Made by a program: the position numbers and the translations under genes. Of a stretch of 64,000 nucleotides of DNA, positions 44,241 to 55,068 are shown in pieces. Below the pieces are notes generated by a model that saw only the letters and a program-made list of their open reading frames with translations, was not told the origin of the DNA and made no database searches. The stretch's first letter is position 1; every line of letters begins with the position of its first letter. Origin of the DNA: an uncultured Alphaproteobacteria bacterium (GTDB lineage Bacteria; Pseudomonadota; Alphaproteobacteria; HIMB59; GCA-002718135). The DNA lies in contig CACILT010000001.1 of the NCBI GenBank assembly GCA_902587565.1, positions 150,866 to 214,865 of the forward strand, read 5' to 3'.

Positions 44241-44971
44241 TTCAGTTTATAACCAGTATGTATTGCTACAATTCCGTTAAATAGGTTAATAGTCTCAACC
44301 TTAGTAAATCCGCAATCACGAAGATTTTTGCTAAGCTCTTCTTGTGATGGAAATAAATCAATACTTTCACTCAAATAGTTATAAGCATTCTTATCTTTAG
44401 CAACTATTTCTCCTAACAGAGGTATAATCTTTGATTTGTAAATTTTATATGAACTTGATATCACAGATGATTTAGGTGTACTAAATTCTAAGCAACAATA
44501 TTTACCACCGGGTTTAAGAACTCTGTAAGCCTCTTTTATAGATATTAAATAATCCGTCACATTTCTTAAACAGAAAGAAATAGTATATTTATCAAAAAAA
44601 TTATTTTCAAAATTTAATTTTTCAGCATTACCAATAAAATATTTTATATTTTTTTCTTTTTTTAATCTTTTTCTTCCTTCTAATAACATTTCTTCATTTA
44701 GATCTAAAAGATAAAGACTGGTTGGTAAATTCTCTTTTAAAATTTCGCTGGCAATATCACCAGAACCAGAACCAACATCTAAGATAATTTCATTTTCTTT
44801 TAGATCCACAGTCTCTACAAATCTTTTTTTCCATAATCGATGCATACCTAAACTCATTAAATCATTCATTATATCGTAGCTTGGAGCTACGCTAGAAAAT
44901 ACATCCTGAACAAGTTTAGTCTTTTGTTTTGAATTTACTTTTGTATAACCAAAATTATAATTTTTTTTCAT
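44237..44971 (-). CDS. ubiE: Ubiquinone/menaquinone C-methyltransferase UbiE
   Basis: UbiE methylates the benzoquinol ring in ubiquinone synthesis. The protein has DVFSSVAPSYDIMNDLMSLG near 23-42, the SAM loop ILDVGSGSGDIA near 63-74 and SFCLRNVTDY near residue 130. The start at 44971 gives MKKNYNFGYTKVNSKQK, matching other UbiE N-termini, and leaves one base before the divergent mutM ATG. An upstream ATG at 45001 would add ten residues and overlap mutM. Confidence 0.93.
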   Translation of the reverse strand: MKKNYNFGYTKVNSKQKTKLVQDVFSSVAPSYDIMNDLMSLGMHRLWKKRFVETVDLKENEIILDVGSGSGDIASEILKENLPTSLYLLDLNEEMLLEGRKRLKKEKNIKYFIGNAEKLNFENNFFDKYTISFCLRNVTDYLISIKEAYRVLKPGGKYCCLEFSTPKSSVISSSYKIYKSKIIPLLGEIVAKDKNAYNYLSESIDLFPSQEELSKNLRDCGFTKVETINLFNGIVAIHTGYKLK

Positions 44972-44972
44972 T

Positions 44973-45791
44973 ATGCCAGAATTACCTGAAGTTGAAACCA
45001 CTGTTAAAGGACTTAGTGTAATATTGAATCAAAAAATATATAATGTCAAAATTCATACATCCAAACTGCGTTTTAAAATTCCTAATAATATAATTAATAT
45101 ACTACGTAACTCCAAGATAGCCAACTTAAGACGCATAGCAAAGTACATTATCATAGATTTAGATATAAATTATTCTTTAGTAATACATTTAGGAATGTCA
45201 GGAAGATTAAAAACTGTCTCATCGAACTACAAAAGAATAAAACATGATCATTTTATTCTATACTTTTTCAATAAAAAGAAACTTATTTATAATGATCCAA
45301 GGAAATTTGGATTTATAGACATAGTAAAGACCAAAGATTTACAAAAACAAAAGTATATTATGGGTTTAGGTATTGATGCGTTGAGTCCAAATCTTACAGC
45401 AGAAATGATATTTAATAAAATTTCAAAATCTGAAGTACCAATAAAGCAGATTTTGCTTAATCAGAAATTAATTGCTGGCATTGGTAATATTTATGCATCT
45501 GAAATACTATTTGATGCTAAAATCTCACCCCTAATATTGGGTAAGAAATTAGAAATTAGTCGCATTATGAAACTAATTAAATCCACAAGAAAAATTTTAA
45601 AGAAAGCAATACAATTTGGAGGTTCGAGTATACGAGATTATAGATCTACTGATGGCACTTTAGGGAATTTTCAATCTAATTTTAAAGTATATAATAAAGA
45701 AGGAAAAAAAATTGGCAATGACAGGGTTAAAAAGATTGTTCAATATGGTAGATCTACGTTTTATTGCCCAAAACTTCAAAATAATAATTAA
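44973..45791 (+). CDS. mutM: Formamidopyrimidine-DNA glycosylase MutM with degenerate zinc finger
   Basis: MutM removes 8-oxoguanine and ring-opened purines and nicks the site. The 272-residue protein begins MPELPEVETT, whose proline and glutamates are catalytic, and has HLGMSGRL near residue 72, NDPRKFGF near residue 105 and the helix-two-turn-helix KLIAGIGNIYASE near residue 165. The C-terminal finger normally has four cysteines in two CxxC pairs. Here the first pair is replaced (GKKIGNDRVKK) and only C265 of the second remains (FYCPKLQ), so zinc binding is unlikely. The GRSTFYC beta-hairpin shape is kept, like zincless fingers of some Nei-type enzymes. Confidence 0.93.
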   Translation: MPELPEVETTVKGLSVILNQKIYNVKIHTSKLRFKIPNNIINILRNSKIANLRRIAKYIIIDLDINYSLVIHLGMSGRLKTVSSNYKRIKHDHFILYFFNKKKLIYNDPRKFGFIDIVKTKDLQKQKYIMGLGIDALSPNLTAEMIFNKISKSEVPIKQILLNQKLIAGIGNIYASEILFDAKISPLILGKKLEISRIMKLIKSTRKILKKAIQFGGSSIRDYRSTDGTLGNFQSNFKVYNKEGKKIGNDRVKKIVQYGRSTFYCPKLQNNN

Positions 45792-45809
45792 TCCAATAAT
45801 AAATATTAA

Positions 45810-45837
45810 TTGACTTAATTTATTTTGAATTTATAGC
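45810..45837 (+). promoter_or_regulatory. Candidate sigma70-type promoter for rpsT
   Basis: TTGACT (45810-45815), a 16-base spacer and TATAGC (45832-45837) resemble -35 and -10 elements. A start site about 7 bases on would fall at the rpsT ATG (45844), which would make the message leaderless; no ribosome site is seen before that ATG. Pattern evidence only. Confidence 0.35.
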
Positions 45838-45843
45838 ACTCAT

Positions 45844-46104
45844 ATGGCTAACCATGTTTCTGCAAAAAAAAGATCAAGACAGAACAAAACTAGAAATACT
45901 GTTAATTCTCAATACTTAACTAAGTTTAGAAACGCTCTAAATAAATTTAATTCTTCTCTAGATACAAAAAATGAGGAAGAAATCCAAAAATCCTTTAGCA
46001 ATGTCAACTCAATAATGGCCAAAGCATCAAAAAAAGGGATTTTTAAAAAAGAATACATATCCAGAAAGTTATCCTCTTTATCAAAACAAATTTCAAAAAA
46101 ATAA
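45844..46104 (+). CDS. rpsT: 30S ribosomal protein S20
   Basis: The 86-residue lysine-rich helical protein begins MANHVSAKKRSRQNKTRNTV, the S20 signature, and has ASKKGIFKKEYISRKLSSL near the C-terminus. It binds 16S rRNA in the 30S body. Its place between mutM and dnaA is the alphaproteobacterial order. The next gene start is 145 bases on. Confidence 0.97.
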   Translation: MANHVSAKKRSRQNKTRNTVNSQYLTKFRNALNKFNSSLDTKNEEEIQKSFSNVNSIMAKASKKGIFKKEYISRKLSSLSKQISKK

Positions 46105-46183
46105 TTTATTTTTAAATTTTTTCACTTTTCTTCTTGCTAAAAATACTTAAAGGGTGTTCATTAAGTAATTAATTTGGTGATTT

Positions 46184-46218
46184 TAATTTTACGACTTTTG
46201 ATTTTTTTCGTAAAATTA
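46184..46218. repeat. Perfect 11-base inverted repeat upstream of dnaA
   Basis: TAATTTTACGA (46184-46194) and TCGTAAAATTA (46208-46218) are perfect inverted arms with a 13-base spacer. The structure ends 31 bases before the dnaA ATG. It has no T-run directly after the stem and differs from DnaA boxes, so a regulator site or a 5-prime UTR hairpin for dnaA is likely. The rest of the 46105-46249 gap is plain AT-rich sequence without a visible gene. Confidence 0.7.
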
Positions 46219-46249
46219 CATATTTAAAAAATCGTTTTGTTGGGGGAAA

Positions 46250-47644
46250 ATGGACAATACATCTACTACGTTTGAAGAAAGTAAATGGTTGTCTTTTAAA
46301 AAAAATCTAAAAAAAAATGTTGGTGATTCAGCTTTTAATAATTGGCTGAAACATCTAAATTATGTTTCACTTGAGGGAACAACAATTACTTTCTCCGTCC
46401 CTACAAAATTTTTACGTGATTGGATCGTTAACAATTACTCTGATAAGATAAAGAGTGAAGCTAAGAACCAAGCTGAAAAAGTAGATACAATTAAATTTGT
46501 TGTAAAACCAACAGGAGGAAGAATTGTACCCGGTACTACAAGAACACTAAAAAGTACTGATAATCATTGGAAATCTTCTATGGATTTAAGATCAAATCAA
46601 TCTTCAACATATCCTAACGAATTTGGAGCTCCACTTGATCCTCGTTTTACATTTGATAATTTTGTTGTTGGAAAGCCAAATGAGCTAGCATTTGCAGCTT
46701 CACAAAGAGTTTCTGAGTCAGAAAAAATCACTTTCAATCCACTGTTCTTGTGTGGTGGAGTGGGGTTAGGAAAAACACATCTAATGCACGCAATTGGCTG
46801 GAAAATAAAAGAGCGACAACCAGATAGAAAAGTAATCTATCTTTCTGCAGAAAAATTTATGTATCAATTTGTTAGAGCTTTACGATACAAAGATACTTCA
46901 GCTTTTAAGGAACAGTTCAGATCTATAGATGTGTTAATGATTGACGATGTTCAATTCATAAGTGGAAAAGATAATACACAAGAAGAATTTTTTCATACCT
47001 TCAATGCTTTAATTGAGCAAAATAAACAAATTGTAATTTCAGCTGATAAAACCCCAACAGATTTAGATGGTGTTCAGGAAAGATTAAAATCAAGACTTGG
47101 GTGTGGCCTAGTTGCAGATATTCATCCAACTACGTATGAATTGAGATTAGGTATATTAATTGAAAAAGCTCACAAAAGAGGTGTAGAAATACCTCCAAAA
47201 GTTTTAGAATTTCTTTCACATAGAATAATTTCTAATGTGAGAGAAATGGAAGGTGCTTTAAATAGATTAGTTGCACATGCTACATTAGTAGGTACTCCGA
47301 TATCTGTTGAAACTGCTCAATTAGTACTTCAAGATTTACTTAAGTCATCAAATAAAAAAATAACTATAGAAGAAATTCAAAAGAAGGTAGCTGAGCATTT
47401 TAATATTAGGATTACAGATATGCATTCACCCAGAAGATCTCGTTCTGTTGCTAGACCAAGACAAATTGCAATGTATTTAGCAAAATCTATAACATCAAGA
47501 TCTCTTCCTGAAATCGGTCGGAAATTTGGCGGCAGAGACCATACTACTGTAATGCATGCAGTAAAAAAAATTGAGGAATTGAAGTTATCTGATTTAAATT
47601 TTAATGAAGATTTAGAATTGTTAAAAAGACTTATAGATTCTTAA
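46250..47644 (+). CDS. dnaA: Chromosomal replication initiator DnaA
   Basis: DnaA binds origin boxes and opens DNA for replication. The 464-residue protein has the N-terminal helicase-contact domain, the AAA+ core (NPLFLCGGVGLGKTHLMHA near 160-178; IDVLMIDDVQFI near residue 225), and the DNA-binding domain IV with GGRDHTTVMHAVKKI near residue 427. The start has GGGGG 3-4 bases before ATGG. It is followed after 24 bases by dnaN. Confidence 0.97.
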   Translation: MDNTSTTFEESKWLSFKKNLKKNVGDSAFNNWLKHLNYVSLEGTTITFSVPTKFLRDWIVNNYSDKIKSEAKNQAEKVDTIKFVVKPTGGRIVPGTTRTLKSTDNHWKSSMDLRSNQSSTYPNEFGAPLDPRFTFDNFVVGKPNELAFAASQRVSESEKITFNPLFLCGGVGLGKTHLMHAIGWKIKERQPDRKVIYLSAEKFMYQFVRALRYKDTSAFKEQFRSIDVLMIDDVQFISGKDNTQEEFFHTFNALIEQNKQIVISADKTPTDLDGVQERLKSRLGCGLVADIHPTTYELRLGILIEKAHKRGVEIPPKVLEFLSHRIISNVREMEGALNRLVAHATLVGTPISVETAQLVLQDLLKSSNKKITIEEIQKKVAEHFNIRITDMHSPRRSRSVARPRQIAMYLAKSITSRSLPEIGRKFGGRDHTTVMHAVKKIEELKLSDLNFNEDLELLKRLIDS

Positions 47645-47668
47645 AACTATTTAACATATATTTGGTCA

Positions 47669-48784
47669 ATGAAATTTCAAATTCATCGCTCAAAATTTTT
47701 TAAAAGTTTATCCCATATTCAGGGTGTAGTTGATAAAAAAAATTCGCTTCCTATTTTATCCAATATTTTAATTGAAGCAGAGTCCAATAGATTATGCTTA
47801 TCCTCTACTGATATGGATATTTCTATTATTGAAGAAATGGATTGTAATATTCTTGAAGATGGATCCACAACTATAAATTCTCAAATTTTATACGATATTG
47901 TTAGAAAACTTGATGAAAATAGTGAAATTGAAGTAATATCCAATAATGGGAAACTGCTTACATTAAGAGCTAGTGGATCAAGATTTTCACTTGCATGTTT
48001 ACCAAAAGAAGATTTTCCCATAATTGAGAGAGAAAATTCTGGTATATCTGTTAAAATTAATTCTCAAATATTTCTTAAATTAATTAATAAGACTAAGTTT
48101 GCAATTTCAAATGAAGAAACACGATATTTTTTAAATGGATTATATTTTAGTATAAACAAAGATAAAGAAAAAAATATATTAACAATAGTAGGTACAGATG
48201 GGCACAGATTAGCAAAATTTAGTCACGAATTAAATCAAAATGTAGATGAGTTTTCTGGTGTTATTATTCCAAAAAAAACTATTTATGAATTATCAAAACT
48301 TTTATCTGAATTAGATGTAGATATAGAAATAGTTATTAGTCCAAACAAAATTATTTTCTATATTGATAATATCATATTACTTTCTAAACTTATAGACGGT
48401 AGTTTTCCTGATTACAAAAGGGTTATTCCAACTGATAATCAAAATATTATTAAAATAAATAGAGAAAACTTGTTAGCTGCAGTCGATAGAGTAAGCACTA
48501 TTGCTAACGAAAAATCTCCAGTTATCAAATTCAATTTTCTGAAAAATATGCTTAATTTGAATACTATTAATAATGAGAGTAGTACAGCTACTGAGGATCT
48601 AAAGCTAGATTATGATGGTGAAGTTATAGAGATTGGTTTTAATTCAAAATATATTATGGACATAGTTAATAATTTAGAAGATGAAAATATTTCTATGTAC
48701 TTAAAAGATAATATTTCACCAATAATTGCACAAGAAAATTCTAATTCAGATCTTGTTTATGTCCTAATGCCAATGAGAGTATAG
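47669..48784 (+). CDS. dnaN: DNA polymerase III sliding clamp beta
   Basis: The 371-residue protein is the three-domain clamp. It starts MKFQIHRSKFFKSLSHIQGV, has NGLYFSINKDKEKN and VGTDGHRLAKFS near residue 175, and ends YVLMPMRV with the usual MPMR tail that contacts partners. It tethers polymerase III to DNA. It sits in dnaA-dnaN-recF-gyrB, three bases before recF. Confidence 0.95.
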   Translation: MKFQIHRSKFFKSLSHIQGVVDKKNSLPILSNILIEAESNRLCLSSTDMDISIIEEMDCNILEDGSTTINSQILYDIVRKLDENSEIEVISNNGKLLTLRASGSRFSLACLPKEDFPIIERENSGISVKINSQIFLKLINKTKFAISNEETRYFLNGLYFSINKDKEKNILTIVGTDGHRLAKFSHELNQNVDEFSGVIIPKKTIYELSKLLSELDVDIEIVISPNKIIFYIDNIILLSKLIDGSFPDYKRVIPTDNQNIIKINRENLLAAVDRVSTIANEKSPVIKFNFLKNMLNLNTINNESSTATEDLKLDYDGEVIEIGFNSKYIMDIVNNLEDENISMYLKDNISPIIAQENSNSDLVYVLMPMRV

Positions 48785-48787
48785 AAT

Positions 48788-52329
<3,542 letters not shown>

Positions 52330-52335
52330 TTTTTA

Positions 52336-53565
52336 ATGAATACAATTTTACTTGGTAACTTAATAAAGATTAGATGGATTGCAATTTTTGGTCAGGTCTT
52401 AGCAATATTTTTTGTTTCATTTGTAATAAAAATTCAAATTCCATTTTTCGAAACTTTATCAATAATTTTATTGTCAGTTGCAGTTAATTTTTATTCTTAT
52501 TATGAAGAAAGAAAAAATAAAAGTAATAGTAATACAAAAGCTTTCTCGTATTTATTATTTGATACATTACAATTAGGTTTTTTACTTTTTCTCACTGGTG
52601 GAATAATTAATCCATTTTCAATTTTAATTTTAGCACCAGTGATTACCTCAGCTTCCTATTTACCAGCACTAATGACAGTTATACTGTCAACAATATCAAT
52701 TTTTATTATAATATTATTAAATTTCTATTTTGTCCCACTTGATTTGGGCCCAAGATTTTTCTTACCAGAGATATATAGTTTTGGATTAATTTCAGCATTA
52801 ATTATTACAGTAATTTTCATAGCTATCTATGCTTATTTATTTGCAAGTTCCTCAAGGCAAATATCAAACGCATTATCAATTTCTAAACTCCAAATTTTAA
52901 ACCAAAAAAAAATGACCGAGGTAGGTTCTCTCAGTGCTGCGGCAGCTCATGAATTAGGAACTCCGCTAAATACAATCTTTTTAATTTTAAACGATTTACT
53001 AAAGGAAAAAAAATTAATTGAAGATAAAAATATTGCTAAAGATATTATACTTTTAAAATCACAAGCAGATAGATGTAAAGAAATATTACAAAGATTTTCT
53101 AAAAACCCTTTAAAATTGAAAGATAAATTTTTAGAAAAAGTTAAAATTTCTGATTTAATTAAAATAAACTTTGATAAATTTAACAAAAATAAAGAATTAA
53201 TATTAGAAATAAGTCCATCAAATTCTGAACCTGAAATAATTTATAAAGATGAAATACTGTATGCTTTAGGAAACATTATCCAAAATGCAATATTTTATTC
53301 AGTAAGTAAAATAAAAGTTAAATTGTATTATCAAAAATCAGTTGTTAATATTACAATTTCTGATGATGGTAATGGATTTTCTAAAGATATAATTGATAAA
53401 TTAGGCGAACCATATGTTTCAAAAAATAAACAGGGAATGGGACTTGGCATATTTATTGCAAAAAACTTGATTGAAAATATGGGCGGCAATATTGTTTATT
53501 ATAACTCTAAAGAAAATAATGCTATTGTTGAAATTACTTTTGATAACTCTATCTTAAATATATGA
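52336..53565 (+). CDS. regB: Redox-sensing histidine kinase RegB/PrrB
   Basis: The 409-residue kinase has six membrane helices (about 12-168). The quinone-binding heptapeptide GGIINPF is at 88-94, and the H-box AAAAHELGTPLNTI has H205. The redox cysteine is C247 in ADRCKEIL, as in Rhodobacter RegB C265. RegB senses the quinone pool and controls respiratory, energy and carbon genes through RegA. It overlaps regA by 4 bases. In many relatives regB is near senC; here it follows gyrB. Confidence 0.93.
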   Translation: MNTILLGNLIKIRWIAIFGQVLAIFFVSFVIKIQIPFFETLSIILLSVAVNFYSYYEERKNKSNSNTKAFSYLLFDTLQLGFLLFLTGGIINPFSILILAPVITSASYLPALMTVILSTISIFIIILLNFYFVPLDLGPRFFLPEIYSFGLISALIITVIFIAIYAYLFASSSRQISNALSISKLQILNQKKMTEVGSLSAAAAHELGTPLNTIFLILNDLLKEKKLIEDKNIAKDIILLKSQADRCKEILQRFSKNPLKLKDKFLEKVKISDLIKINFDKFNKNKELILEISPSNSEPEIIYKDEILYALGNIIQNAIFYSVSKIKVKLYYQKSVVNITISDDGNGFSKDIIDKLGEPYVSKNKQGMGLGIFIAKNLIENMGGNIVYYNSKENNAIVEITFDNSILNI

Positions 53566-54089
53566 ATATGAAATTATTAATTGTAGATGATGATCTGCCA
53601 TTTAGAGAAAGATTAACTAGATCTATGGAAAAAAAGGGATTTGAAGTTACTTCCTCCCCTGGTTTTAAAGATTCATTAACCAAAGTCAATCAGAGCAACT
53701 TTGATTATGCAGTGGTTGATATGAGATTGGAAGATGGATCTGGATTAGAATTAGTAAAAGAATTACAAAAAATAAGTCCAAAAACCAAATCTTTACTTTT
53801 AACGGGTTATGGCAATATTGCTACTGCCGTGGCTGCAATTAAATCTGGAGCTATAGATTACTTACCAAAGCCAGCTGAAATTGATCAGATCTATGATGCC
53901 TTAACTAATTCAAAAGAAGTTCTTCCACCACCACCCGAGAATCCAATGACTGCTGATAGAATTAGATGGGAACATATACAACGAGTGTTCATACAATGTA
54001 ACAGAAATGTTTCTGAAACTGCAAGAAGATTAAGAATGCACAGACGTACTCTACAGAGAATATTAAATAAACATGCTCCAAGAGAATAA
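53562..54089 (+). CDS. regA: Redox response regulator RegA/PrrA
   Basis: The 175-residue protein has a receiver domain with D10-D11, phosphorylated D53 (VVDMRLEDG), a proline-rich linker (VLPPPPENP), and a Fis-type helix-turn-helix at the end (NVSETARRLRMHRRTLQRIL), which is highly conserved in RegA/ActR/PrrA. It is the partner of regB, overlapped by 4 bases. It converges on the ABC ATPase gene with 21 bases between. Confidence 0.95.
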   Translation: MNMKLLIVDDDLPFRERLTRSMEKKGFEVTSSPGFKDSLTKVNQSNFDYAVVDMRLEDGSGLELVKELQKISPKTKSLLLTGYGNIATAVAAIKSGAIDYLPKPAEIDQIYDALTNSKEVLPPPPENPMTADRIRWEHIQRVFIQCNRNVSETARRLRMHRRTLQRILNKHAPRE

Positions 54090-54110
54090 ATAATTAACTT
54101 TTTTTATATT

Positions 54111-55037
54111 CTATTTATTTTTAGTTACCTTAATAAATACATCTTCTAAATCTCCTTCTGATGTATTTATCTCTTTAAAATCCATTTTATTTTTATTCAA
54201 TATATCAATAATTTTTTTTATGTTTGTTTTATTTTTGTCATACCTTAGTTTCAAGATATTATTAGTAAGAATGGGTTTAAACTCATTTAACTGATTAGGA
54301 ACAAGTGGTTTTTTATCAAAAACAAATGAAACTGTTTTGGTAGATATAATACTTAGTAATTCATTCTTGGATCCCTCAATAATTATTTTACCATGATTTA
54401 TAATTGTAATATTATCACAAAGATTTTCTGCTTCTTCTAGATAATGTGTAGTTAAACACACAGTCTTTCCTTTTTTACTTATTTTTTTTATATAATCCCA
54501 AACTGATGTTCTAATGTCAATGTCTACACCAGCAGTAGGTTCATCCAAGATGATAATTTCTGGATTATGTACTAGAGCCTTTCCTATTAATAATCTTCTC
54601 CTCATACCTCCTGACAAGGTTCTAGCATACGCATTTCTTTGATCTGTTAATTTTAGATTTTCTAAAATTTCCTCAGTTATTCTTTTCCTTTTTGGTACAC
54701 CATATAAACCTGCTTGTAGTTCTAATAACTCTGCAGGAGAAAAAAAGGGGTCTATATTAAGTTCTTGGGGAACTATACCAATTTTAAATTTACTTAGTTT
54801 AGTATTTTTGTCTATATCAATACCACAAATACTGACGTTACCTGAATTTTTTTTAACTAAGCCTCCAAGCACATTAATAAATGTTGATTTTCCAGCACCA
54901 TTTGGACCCAATAAACCGTGAATTGTTCCTCTTTTGATAGAAATACTAAAATCTATCAAAGCTTTAACTTCCTGATTTTTTTTTAAGAAAGTTTTATTTA
55001 CATTTTTAGCTTCTATTGAATATTTATAATCTGACAT
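54111..55037 (-). CDS. ABC-2 type transporter ATP-binding protein (orphan)
   Basis: The 308-residue ATPase has Walker A GLLGPNGAGKSTFINVL near 39-55, the signature LSGGMRRRL near residue 143, Walker B IIILDEPTAGVD near 162 and a DUF4162-like C-terminal part with LEDVF near the end. It resembles YadG-type exporters. No permease gene is next to it: regA converges on one side and polA diverges on the other, 31 bases away. It must work with a permease encoded elsewhere. The substrate is unknown. Confidence 0.9.
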   Translation of the reverse strand: MSDYKYSIEAKNVNKTFLKKNQEVKALIDFSISIKRGTIHGLLGPNGAGKSTFINVLGGLVKKNSGNVSICGIDIDKNTKLSKFKIGIVPQELNIDPFFSPAELLELQAGLYGVPKRKRITEEILENLKLTDQRNAYARTLSGGMRRRLLIGKALVHNPEIIILDEPTAGVDIDIRTSVWDYIKKISKKGKTVCLTTHYLEEAENLCDNITIINHGKIIIEGSKNELLSIISTKTVSFVFDKKPLVPNQLNEFKPILTNNILKLRYDKNKTNIKKIIDILNKNKMDFKEINTSEGDLEDVFIKVTKNK

Positions 55038-55068
55038 TTTATTAGAATCTTATATATTTAAATTTACA

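Noticed and set aside
46105-46249. Calling a replication origin before dnaA
   Set aside because: No canonical DnaA boxes or clear repeat cluster were seen, and skew could not be computed.
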